This document shows positions 24,311-35,348 of a DNA stretch of 64,000 nt, in pieces. The translations under genes were made by a program, and so were the position numbers. The notes beneath the pieces are model-generated. The model did not search any database. It was not told the DNA's origin and worked only from the letters and a program-made list of their open reading frames with translations. The DNA comes from Cercis canadensis. Lineage: Eukaryota > Streptophyta > Magnoliopsida > Fabales > Fabaceae. The stretch covers positions 280,253 through 344,252 of the forward strand of contig QAOA01000573.1 in assembly GCA_003255065.1 (NCBI GenBank), written 5' to 3'. Position 1 is the stretch's first letter. Each line of letters starts with the position of its first letter.

Positions 24311-24470
24311 GAAGAACCGAAACAAGGTCCCGGACAAGATATAGTGACTCACCAGGAAACTGCCCCATCCCAGATTCAGTGAAGTGCAGATATAGTGACT
24401 CTCTAGGAAACTGTCTCGTCCCAGAAATAAGGAAACACAAGAAAAATATTTGACTCGAAAATTGGGATGA
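24311..24470 (+). repeat. C/H fused unit with a 54-bp deletion
   Basis: A C unit with GAAGAACCG at 24311 runs to CCCAGATTCAGTGA and then, after AGTG, continues as CAGATATAGTGACTCTCTAGG of an H unit. AGATATAG motifs lie at 24338 and 24388, 50 bp apart instead of 104. Confidence 0.82.
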
Positions 24471-26751
24471 ACTGAAACAAGGTCCCAGAATAGATATAGT
24501 GACTCTCCAGGAAACTGTCTCGTCCCAGATTCAGTGATCTACAAAAAAAATATCTGAGTCAGAAACAGGGATGAACCGAAACAGGGTCCCGGTCCAGATA
24601 TAGTGACTCTCCAGGAAACTATTTCTTCCCAGAAACAGGGAAACACTAGAAAATTATTCGAGTCCAAAATAGGGATGAACCGAAACAAGGTCCCGGAACA
24701 GATATAGTGACTCACCAGGAAACTGTCCTATCCCAGATACAGTGATCTACAAGAAAAATATCTGAGTTAGAAATAGGGATGAACCGAAGCAGGGTCCTTG
24801 TACAGATATAGTGACTCTCCAGGAAACTGTCTCGTCCCAGATTCAGTGATCTACAAAAAAAATATCTGAGTCAGAAACAGGGATGAACCGAAACAGGGTC
24901 CCGGTCCAGATATAGTGACTCTCCAGGAAACTATTTCTTCCCAGAAACAGGGAAACACAAGAAAATTATTCGAGTCCAAAATAGGGATGAACCGAAACAA
25001 GGTCCCGGACCAGATATAGTGACTCACCAGGAAACTGTCCCGTCCCAGATACAATGATATACAAGAAAAATATCTGAGTCAGAAACAGGGATGAACCGAA
25101 ACAGGGTCTTGGTCCAGATACAGTGACTCTCCAGGAAATTGTCTCTTCCCCGAAACAGGGAAACAGAAGAAAATTATTCAAGTCAAAAACAGGGAAGAAC
25201 CGAAACAAGGTCCCGGACTAGATATAGTGACTCACCAGGAAACTGCCCCATCCCAGATTCAGTGATCTACAAGAAAAATATCTGAGTCAGAAACATGGAT
25301 GAACCAAAACAGGGTCCCGGTACAGATATAGTGACTCACCAGGAAACTGTCCCGTCCAAGGTTAAGTGAACTACAAGAAAAAAATCTGAGTCAGAAACAG
25401 GGATGAACAGAAACAGGGTCCCGGTCCAGATATAGTGACTCTCCAGGAAACTATTTCTTCCCAGAAACAGGGAAACACAAGAAAATTATTCGAGTCCAAA
25501 ATAGGGATGAACCGAAACAAGGTCCCGGACCAGATATAGTGACTCACCAGGAAACTGTCCCATCCCAGATTCAGTGATCTACAAGAAAAATATCTGAGTC
25601 AGAAACATGGTTGAACCAAAACAGGGTCCCGGTCCAGATATATTGACTCACCAGGAAACTGTCCCGTCCCAGGTTTCAGTGAACTACAAGAAAAAAATCT
25701 GAGTCAGAAACAGGGATAAACCGAAACAGGGTCCCGTTCCAGATATATTGACTCACCAGGAAACTGTCCCGTCCCAGATACAGTGATCTACAAGAAAAAT
25801 ATATGAGTCAGAAAAAGGGATGAACCGAAAGAGGGTCTTGGACCAGATACAGTGACTCTCCAGGAAATTGTCTCTTCCCAGAAACAGGGAAACAGAAGAA
25901 AATTATTCGAGTCAAAAACAGGGATGAACCGAAACAAGGTGCCGGTCAAGATATAGTGACTCTCCAGGAAACTATTTCTTCCCAGAAACAGGGAAACACA
26001 AGAAAATTATTCGACTCCAAAATAGGGATGAACCGAAACAAGGTACCGGACAGATATAGTGACTCACCAGGAAACTGTCCAGTCCCAGATACAGTGATCT
26101 ACAAGAAAAATATCTGAGTTAGAAATAGGGATGAACCGAAGCAGGGTCCTTGTACAGTTATAGTGACTCTCCAGGAAACTGTCTCGTCCCAGATTCAGTG
26201 ATCTACAAAAAAAATATCTGAGTCAGAAACAGGGATGAACCGAAACAGGGTCCCGGTCCAGATATAGTGACTCTCCAGGAAACTATTTCTTCCCAGAAAC
26301 AGGGAAACACTAGAAAATTATTCGAGTCCAAAATAGGGATGAACCGAAACAAGGTCCCGGACCAGATATAGTGACTCACCAGGAAACTGTCCCGTCCCAG
26401 ATACAGTGATCTACAAGAAAAATATCTGAGTCAGAAACAGGGATGAACCGAAACAGGGTCTTGGTCCAGATACAGTGACTCTCCAGGAAATTGTCTCTTC
26501 CCAGAAACAGGGAAACAGAAGAAAATTATTCGAGTCAAAAACAGGGATGAACCGAAACAAGGTCCCGGTCAAGATATAGTGACTCTCCAGGAAACTATTT
26601 CTTCCCAGAAACAGGGAAACACAAGAAAATTATTCGAGTCCAAAATAGGGATGAACCGAAACAAGGTCCCGGACCAGATATAGTGACTCACCAGGAAACT
26701 GTCCCGTCCCAGATACAGTAATCTACAAGAAAAATATCTGAGTTAGAAATA

Positions 26752-26766
26752 CCCTACTTGGCTTTG
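26752..26766 (+). other. Non-reversed complement tract, 15 nt
   Basis: The left flank GAGTTAGAAATA and the right flank AAGGTCCCGGACC are in register. The junction bases GGGATGAACCGAAAC are replaced by CCCTACTTGGCTTTG, an exact same-order complement of equal length. Confidence 0.9.
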
Positions 26767-27169
26767 AAGGTCCCGGACCAGATATAGTAACTCACCATGA
26801 AACTGTCCCGTCCCAGATACAGTGACCTACAAGAAAAATATCTGAGTTAGAAATAGGGATGAACCGAAACAGGGTCCTGGTACAGATATAGTGTCTCTCC
26901 AGGAAACTGTCTCGTCCCAGATTCAGTGATCTACAAGAAAAATATCTGAGTCCGAAATAGAGATGAACCGAAACAGGGTCCTGGTCCAGATACAGTGACT
27001 CTCCAGGAAATTGTCTCTTCCCAGAAACAGGGAAACAGAAGAAAATTATTCGAGTCAAAAACAGGGATGAACCGAAACAAGGTCCCGGTCAAGATATAGT
27101 GACTCTCCAGGAAACTATTTCTTCCCAGAAACAGGGAAACATAAGAAAATTATTCGACTCCAAAATAGG

Positions 27170-27191
27170 GATGAACCGAAACAAGGTCAAG
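27170..27191 (+). repeat. 22-bp partial head duplication
   Basis: The head GATGAACCGAAACAAGGTC is followed by AAG and a second complete head at 27192, a 22-bp partial unit. Confidence 0.88.
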
Positions 27192-28022
27192 GATGAACCG
27201 AAACAAGGTCCCGGACCAGATATAGTGACTCACCAGGAAACTATCCCGTCCAAGATACAATGATGTACAAGAAAAATATATGACTTAGAAATAGGGATGA
27301 ACCGAAGCAGGGTCCTGGTACAGATATAGTGACTCTCCAGGAAACTGTCTCGTCCCAGATTCAGTGATCTACAAGAAAAATATCTCAGTCAGAAACATGG
27401 ATGAACCAAAACAGGGTCCCGGTCCAGATATAGTGACTCAGCAGGAAACTGTCCCGTCCTAGGTTCAGTGAACTACAAGAAAAAAATCTGAGTCAGAAAC
27501 AGGGATAAACCGAAACAGGGTCCCGTTCCAGATATATTGACTCACCAGGAAACTGTCCCGTCCCAGGTTCAGTGAACTGCAAGAAAAAAATCTGAGTCAG
27601 AAACAGGGATAAACCGAAACAGGGTCCCGTTCCAGATATAGTGACTTAACAGGAAATTGTCCCGTCCCTGATTTAGTGATTTAAAAGAAAAGTATTTTAG
27701 TCAGAAATAGGGATTAACCGAAACAGAGTCCTGGTCAAGATATATTGACTCTTCAGGAAACTGTCTCGTCCCAGAAGTAGGGAAACACAAGAAAAATATT
27801 TGAGTCGAAAATAGGGATGAACTGAAACAAGGTCCCAGACCAGATATAGTGACTCACCAGGAAACTGTCCCGTCCCAGATTCAGTGATCTACTAGAAAAA
27901 AATCTGAGTCAGAAAGAGGGATAAACCGAAACAGGGTCCTGGTACAGATATAGTGACTAACCAGGAAACTGTCTCGTCCAAGATTCAGTGATCTACAGGA
28001 AAAATATCTGAGTCAGAAACAT

Positions 28023-28130
28023 GGATGAACCAAAACAGGGTCTTGGTCCAGATATAGTGACTCTCCAGGAAACTATTTCTTCCCAGAAACAGATATAGTG
28101 ACTCACCAGGAAACTGTCCCATCCCAGATT
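28023..28130 (+). repeat. B/C fused unit with a 63-bp deletion
   Basis: A B-like unit reads to CTTCCCAGAAAC and continues directly as AGATATAGTGACTCACC of a C-like unit; AGATATAG motifs are 41 bp apart (28050 and 28091). Confidence 0.85.
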
Positions 28131-29640
28131 CAGTGATTTACAAGAAAAATATCATAGTCAGAAACATGGATGAACCAAAACAGGGTCCCGGTCCAGATAT
28201 AGTGACTCACCAGGAAACTGTCCCGTCCCAGGTTCAGTGAACTACAAGAAAAAAATCTGAGTCAGAAACAGGGATAAACCGAAACAGGGTCCCGTTCCAG
28301 ATATATTGACTCACCAGGAAACTGTCCCGTCCCAGGTTCAGTGAACTACAAGAAAAAAATCTGAGTCAGAAACAGGGATAAACCGAAACAAGGTCCCGTT
28401 CCAGACATAGTGACTCACCAGGAAACTGTCTCGTCCCTGATTTAGTGATTTACAAGAAAAATATTTGAGTCAGAAATAGGGTTTAACCGAAACAGGGTCC
28501 TGGTCCAGATATAGTGACTCTCTAGGAAACTGTCTCGTCCCAGAAATAGGGAAACACAAGAAAAATATTTGAGTCGAAAATAGGGATGAACTGAAAAAAG
28601 GTCCTAGACCAGATATAGTGACTCACCAGGAAACTGTCTCGTCCCAGATTCAATGATCTTCAAAAAAATATCTGAGTCAGAAACAGGGATGAACCAGAAC
28701 ATGGTCCCGGTCCAGATATAATGACTCTCCTGGAAACTATTTCTTCCCAGAAACAGGGAAACACAAGAAAATTATTCGAGTCCAAAATAGGGATGAACCG
28801 AAACAAGGTCCCGGACCAGATATAGTGACTCACCAGGAAACTGTCCCGTCCCAGATACAGTGATCTACAAGAAAAATATCTGAGTCAGAAACAGGGATGA
28901 ACCGAAACAGGGTCTTGGTCCAGATACAGTGACTCTCCAGGAAATTGTCTGTTCCCCGAAACAGGGAAACAGAAGAAAATTATTCGAGTCAAAAACAGGG
29001 AAGAACCGAAACAAGGTCCCGGACTAGATATAGTGACTCACCAGGAAACTGTCCCATCCCAGATTCAGTGATCTACAAGAAAAATATCTGAGTCAGAAAC
29101 ATGGATGAACCAAAATAGGGTCCCGGTCCAGATATAGTGACTCACCAGCAAACTGTCCCGTACCAGGTTAAGTGAACTACAAGAAAAAAATCTGAGTCAG
29201 AAACAGGGATAAACCGAAACAGGGTCCCGTTCCAGATATAGTGACTCACCAGGAAACTGTCCCGTCCCTGATTTAGTGATTTACAAGAAAAATATTTGAG
29301 TCAGAAATAGGGATTAACCGAAACAGGGTCCTGGTCCAGATATAGTGACTCTCTAGGAAACTGTCTCGTCCCAGAAATAGGGAAACACAAGAAAAATATT
29401 TGAGTCGAAAATAGGGATGAACTGAAACAAGGTCCCAGACCAGATATAGTGACTCTCCAGGAAACTGTCTCGTCCCAGATTCAGTGATCTACAAAAAAAA
29501 TATCTGAGTCAGAAACAGGGATGAACCGAAACAGGGTCCCGGTCCAGATATAGTGACTCTCCAGGAAACTATTTCTTCCCAGAAACAGGGAAACACAAGA
29601 AAATTATTCGAGTCCAAAATAGGGATGAACCGAAACAAGG

Positions 29641-32021
29641 TCCCGGACCAGATATAGTGACTCACCAGGAAACTGTCCCGTCCCAGATACAGTGATCTAC
29701 AAGAAAAATATCTGAGTTAGAAATAGGGATGAACCGAAACAGGGTCCTGGTACAGATATAGTGACTCTCCAGGAAACTGTCTCGTCCCAGATTCAGTGAT
29801 CTACAAGAAAAATATCTGAGTCAGAAACAGGGATGAACCGAAACAGGGTCCCGGTCCAGATATAGTGACTCTCCAGGAAACTATTTCTTCCCAGAAACAG
29901 GGAAACACTAGAAAATTATTCGAGTCCAAAATAGGGATGAACCGAAACAAGGTCCCGGACCAGATATAGTGACTCACCAGGAAACTGTCCCGTCCCAGAT
30001 ACAGTGATCTACAAGAAAAATATCTGAGTTAGAAATAGGGATGAACCGAAACAGGGTCCTGGTACAGATATAGTGACTCTCCAGGAAACTGTCTCGTCCC
30101 AGATTCAGTGATCTACAAGAAAAATATCTGAGTCAAAACCATGGATTAACCAAAACAGGGTCCCGGTCCAGATATAGTGACTCTCCAGGAAACTATCCCG
30201 TCCTAGATTCAGTGATCTACAAGAAAAAAATCTGTGTCAGAAATAGGGATGAACCGAAACAGGGTCCTGGTACAGATATAGTGACTAATCTGGAAACTGT
30301 CTCGTCCCAGATTCAGTGATCTACAAGAAAAATATCTGAGTCAGAAACATGGATGAAACAAAACAGGGTCCCGGTCCAGATATAGTGACTCTCCAGGAAA
30401 CTATTTCTTCCCAGAAACAGGGAAACAGAAGAAAATTATTCGAGTCTAAAAAAGGGATGAACCGAAACAAGGTCCCGGACCAGATATAGTCACTCAACAG
30501 GAAACTGTCCTATCCCAGATTCAGTGATTTACAAGAAAAATATCTGAGTCAGAAACATGGATGAACCAAAACAGGGTCCCGGTCCAGATATAGTGACTCT
30601 CCAGGAAACTATTTCTTCCCAGAAACAAGGAAACACTAGAAAATTATTCGAGTCCAAAATAGGGATGAACCGAAACAAGGTCCCGGACCAGATATAGTGA
30701 CTCACCAGGAAACTGTCCCGTCCCAGATACAGTGATTTACAAGAAAAATATCTGAGTTATAAATAGGGATGAACCGAAATAGGGTCCTGGTACAGATATA
30801 GTGACTCTCCAGGAAACTTTCTCGTCCCAGATTCAGTGATCTACAAGAAAAATATCTGAGTCAGAAACAGGGATTAACCGAAACAGCGTCCTGGTACAGA
30901 TATAGTGACTAACCTGGAAACTGTCTCCTCCCAGATTCAGTGTAGATGTCCTTTTTATAGACTCAGTCTTTGTAGGATGAACCAAAATAGGGTCTCGGTC
31001 CAGATATAGTGACTCTCCAGGAAACTATTTCTTCCCAGAAACGGGGAAACAGAAGAAAATTATTCGAGTCCAAAATAGGGATCAACCGAAACAAGGTCCC
31101 GGACCAGATATAGTGACTCACCAGCAAAACTGTCCCGTCCCAGATACAATGATCTACAAGAAAAATATCTGAGTTAGAAATAGGGATGAACCGAAGCAGG
31201 GTCCTGGTACAGATATAGTGACTCTCCAGGAAACTGTCTCGTCCCAGATTCAGTGATCTACAAAAAAAATATCTGAGTCAGAAACAGGGATGAACCGAAA
31301 CAGGGTCCCGGTCCAGATATAGTGACTCTCCAGGAAACTATTTCTTCCCAGAAACAGGGAAACCCAAGAAAATTATTCGAGTCCAAAATAGGGATAAACC
31401 GAAACAAGGTCCCGGACCAGATATAGTGACTCACCAGGATACTGTCCCGTCCCAGATACAGTGATCTACAAGAAAAATATCTGAGTCAGAAACAGAGATG
31501 AACCGAAACAGGCTCTTGGTCAAGATACAGTGACTCTCCAGGAAATTGTCTCTTCCCAGAAACAGGGAAACAGAAGAAAATTGTTCGACTCAAAAACATG
31601 GATGAACCGAAACAAGGTCCCGGACCAGATATAGTGACTCACCCGGAAACTGTCCCAACCCAGATTCAGTGATCTACAAGAAAAATATCTGAGTCAGAAA
31701 CATGGATGAACCAAAACAGGGTCCCGGTCCAGATATAGTGACTCTCCACGAAACTATTTCTTCCCAGAAACAGGGAAACACTAGAAAATTATTCGAGTCC
31801 AAAATAGGGATGAACCGAAACAAGGTCCCGGACCAGATATAGTGACTCACCTGGAAACTGTCCCATCCCATATACAGTGATCTACAAGAAAAATATCTTA
31901 GTCAGAAATAAGGATGGACCGAAACAGGGTCCTGGAACAGATATAGTGACTCTCCAGGAACAGGAAACTGTCCCGTCCCAGGTTCAGTGAACTGCAAGAA
32001 AAAATCTGAGTCAGAAACAGG
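29641..32021 (+). repeat. B/C/E/D/K units without cassettes
   Basis: B, C and E repeat in order near 29.5-30.1 kb, followed by K, E, B, C, K, B, C, E. A 32-nt non-reversed complement tract interrupts one unit at 30943-30974. Near 31.97 kb a unit carries an extra CAGGAA (CCAGGAACAGGAAACTG). Confidence 0.83.
30943..30974 (+). other. Non-reversed complement tract, 32 nt
   Basis: The normal flank CCCAGATTCAGTG leads into TAGATGTCCTTTTTATAGAC and the tract ends CTTTGTA; GGATGAACC then resumes. The common form at this place starts ATCTACAGGAAAAATATCTG and ends GAAACAT. All 32 positions are complementary in the same order. The AGG in CTACAGG is a sub-variant seen elsewhere (e.g. 9430, 10573), so the template was a genuine unit. 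Confidence 0.95.
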
Positions 32022-33164
32022 GATAAAACGAAACAGGGTCCCGTTCCAGATATAGTGACTCAACAGGAAATTGTCCCGTCCCTGATTTAGTGATTTAAAA
32101 GAAAAGTATTTTAGTCAGAAATAGGGATTTACCGAAACAGAGTCCTGGTCAAGATATATTGACTCTTCAGGAAACTGTCTCGTCCCAGAAGTAGGGAAAC
32201 ACAAGAAAAATATTTGAGTCGAAAATAGGGATGAACTTAAACAAGGTCCCGGACCAGATATAGTGACTCACCAGGAAACTGTCCCGTCCCAGATACAGTG
32301 ATCTACAAGAAAAATATCTGAGTCAGAAACAGAGATGAACCGAAACAGGGTCTTGGTCCAGATACAGTGACTCTCCAGGAAATTGTCTATTCCCAGAAAC
32401 AGGGAAACAGAAGAAAATTGTTCGAGTCAAAAACATTGATGAACCGAAACAAGGTCTCGGACCAGATATAGTAACTCACCCGGAAACTGTCCCATCCCAG
32501 ATTCAGTGATCTACAAGAAAAATATCTGAGTCAGAAACATGGATGAACCAAAACAGGGTCCCGGTCCAGATATAGTGACTCTCCAGGAAACTGTCTCGTC
32601 CCAGATTCAGTGATCTACAAGAAAAATATCTGAGTCAGAAACAGGGATGAACCGAAACAGGGTCCTGGTCCAGATACAGTGACTCTCCAGGAAATTGTCT
32701 CTTCCCAGAAACAGGGAAACAGAAGAAAATTATTCGAGTCAAAAACAGGGATGAACCGAAACAAGGTCCCGGACCAGATATAGTGACTCACCCGGAAACT
32801 GTCCCATCCCAGATTCAGTGATCTACAAGAAAAATATCTGACTCAGAAACATGGATGAACCAAAACAGGGTCCCGGTCCAGATATAGTGACTCTCCAGGA
32901 AACTATTTCTTCCCAGAAACAGGGAAACACTAGAAAATTATTCGAGTCCAAAATAGGGAAGAACCGAAACAAGGTCCCGGACCAGATATAGTGACTCACC
33001 AGGAAACTGTCCCATCCCATATACAGTGATCTACAAGAAAAATATCTGAGTCAGAAATAAGGATGAACCGAAACAGGGTCCTGGTACAGATAAAGTGACT
33101 CTCCAGGAAACTGTCTCGTCCCAGATTCAGTGATCTACAAGAAAAATATCTGAGTCAGAAATAG
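32022..33164 (+). repeat. G'-H' cassette followed by B/C/D/K units
   Basis: G' starts at 32022 (GATAAAACG) and is followed by an H' with GAGTCCTGGTCAAG. After that come C, D, C, K, D, C, B and C units. C units here typically read ACTCACCCGGAAACTG. Confidence 0.83.
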
Positions 33165-34620
33165 GAATAGCCGAAACAGGGTCCTGGTCCAGATACAGTC
33201 ACCCTCCAGGAAATTGTCTCTTCCCAGAAACAGGGAAACAGAAGAAAATTATTCGAGTCAAAAACAGGGATGAACCGAAACAAGGTCCCGGACCAGATAT
33301 AGTGACTCACCCGGAAACTGTCCCATCCGAGATTTAGTGATCTACAAGACAAATATCTGAGTCAGAAACATGGATGAACCAAAACAGGGTCCCGGTCCAG
33401 ATATAGTGACTCACCAGGAAATTGTCCCGTCCTAGGTTCAGTGAACTACAAGAAAAAAAATCTGAGTCAGAAACAGGGATAAACCGAAACAGGGTCCCGT
33501 TCCAGATATATTGACTCAGCAGGAAACTGTCCCGTCCCAGGTTCAGTGAACTGCAAGAAAAAAATCTGAGTCAGAAACAGGGATAAACCGAAACATGGTC
33601 CTGTTCCAGATATAGTGACTCAATAGGAAATTGTCCCGTCCCTGATTTAGTGATTTAAAAGAAAAGTATTTTAGTCAGAAAAAAGGATTAATCGAAACAG
33701 AGTCTTGGACAAGATATATTGACTCTTCAGGAAACTGTCTCGTCCCAGAAGTAGGGAAACACAAGAAAAATATTTGAGTCGAAAATAGGGATGAACTGAA
33801 ACAAGGTCCCAGACCAGATATAGTGACTCTCCAGGAAACTGTCTCGTCCCAGATTCAGTGATCTACAAGAAAAATATCTGAGTCAGAAATAGGAATAGCC
33901 GAAACAGGGTCCTGGTCCAGATACAGTCACCCTCCAGGAAATTGTCTCTTCCCAGAAACAGGGAAACAGAAGAAAATTATTCGAGTCAAAAACAGGGATG
34001 AACCGAAACAAGGTCCCGGACCAGATATAGTGACTCACCCGGAAACTGTCCCATCCGAGATTTAGTGATCTACAAGACAAATATCTGAGTCAGAAACATG
34101 GATGAACCAAAACAGGGTCCCGGTCCAGATATAGTGACTCACCAGGAAATTGTCCCGTCCTAGGTTCAGTGAACTACAAGAAAAAAAATCTGAGTCAGAA
34201 ACAGGGATAAACCGAAACAGGGTCCCGTTCCAGATATATTGACTCAGCAGGAAACTGTCCCGTCCCAGGTTCAGTGAACTGCAAGAAAAAAATCTGAGTC
34301 AGAAACAGGGATAAACCGAAACATGGTCCTGTTCCAGATATAGTGACTCAATAGGAAATTGTCCCGTCCCTGATTTAGTGATTTAAAAGAAAAGTATTTT
34401 AGTCAGAAAAAAGGATTAATCGAAACAGAGTCTTGGTCAAGATATATTGACTCTTCAGGAAACTGTCTCGTCCCAGAAGTAGGGAAACACAAGAAAAATA
34501 TTTGAGTCGAAAATAGGGATGAACTGAAACAAGGTCCCAGACCAGATATAGTGACTCTCCAGGAAACTGTCTCGTCCCAGATTCAGTGATCTACAAAAAA
34601 AATCTCTGAGTCAGAAACAG
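33165..34620 (+). repeat. 728-bp tandem duplication (two copies of a 7-unit block)
   Basis: Copy 1 (33165-33892) and copy 2 (33893-34620) each contain D (with the unusual head GAATAGCCG and GTCACCCTCC), C, K, F, G', H' and I. Rare private variants are shared by both: AATAGCCG, CCATCCGAGATTTAG, AAAAAAGGATTAATCG and GAGTCTTGG. I noticed one difference inside the block (GGAC at about 33709 versus GGTC in copy 2) and a different tail in the last I unit. Confidence 0.92.
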
Positions 34621-34724
34621 GGATGAACCGAAACAGGGTCCCGGTCCAGATATAGTGACTCTCCAAGAAAATATTCTTCCCAGAAACAGGGAAACACAAG
34701 AACATTATTCGAGTCCAAAATAGG

Positions 34725-35348
34725 GATGAACCGAAACAAGGTCCCAGACCAGATATAGTGACTCACCAGGAAACTGTCCCGTCGTAGATACGGTGATCTA
34801 CTAGAAAAATATCTGCATTATAAATAGGGATGAACCGAAACAGGGTCCTGGTACAAATATAGTGACTCTCCAGGAAACTGTCTCATCCAAGATTCAGTGA
34901 TCTACAAGAAAAATATCTGAGTCAGAAACAGGGATGAACCGAAACAGGGTCCTGGTCCAGATACTGTGACTCTCCAGGATATTGTCTCTTACCAGAAACA
35001 GGGAAACAGAAGAAAATTATTCGAGTCAAAAAAAGGGATGAACCGAAACAAGGTCCCAGACCAGATATAGTGACTCACCAGGAAACTGTCCCGTCCTAGA
35101 TACGGTGATCTACTAGAAAAATATCTGCATTATAAATAGGGATGAACCGAAACAGGGTCCTGGTACAAATATAGTGACTCTCCAGGAAACTGTCTCATCC
35201 AAGATTCAGTGATCTACAAGAAAAATATCTGAGTCAGAAACAGGGATGAACCGAAACAGGGTCCTGGTCCAGATACTGTGACTCTCCAGGATATTGTCTC
35301 TTACCAGAAACAGGGAAACAGAAGAAAATTATTCGAGTCAAAAAAAGG
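34725..35348 (+). repeat. 312-bp (3-unit) tandem duplication
   Basis: The three units at 34725-35036 (C, E, D) recur at 35037-35348 with the same private variants: GATACGGTGATCTACTAG, CTGCATTATAAATAG, GGTACAAATATAG and GATACTGTGAC. The only difference I noticed is GTCGTAG versus GTCCTAG. Confidence 0.92.

Larger units (their letters stand above)
24471..29640 (+). repeat. Cassette-rich region with several broken units
   Basis: F/G/H/I cassettes occur near 27.6 (G'), 28.38 (G) and 29.21 kb (G). The last two are 831 bp apart, so the intervening repeat is eight units minus one base. B, C, D and E units fill the rest. Irregular units lie at 27170 and 28023, and a non-reversed complement tract at 26752-26766. 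Confidence 0.83.

Noticed and set aside
24370-24392. Possible short complement tract at TGAAGTGCAGATATAG
   Set aside because: Only one base (GTGC for GTCC) differs beside a deletion junction; this does not support a complement run.
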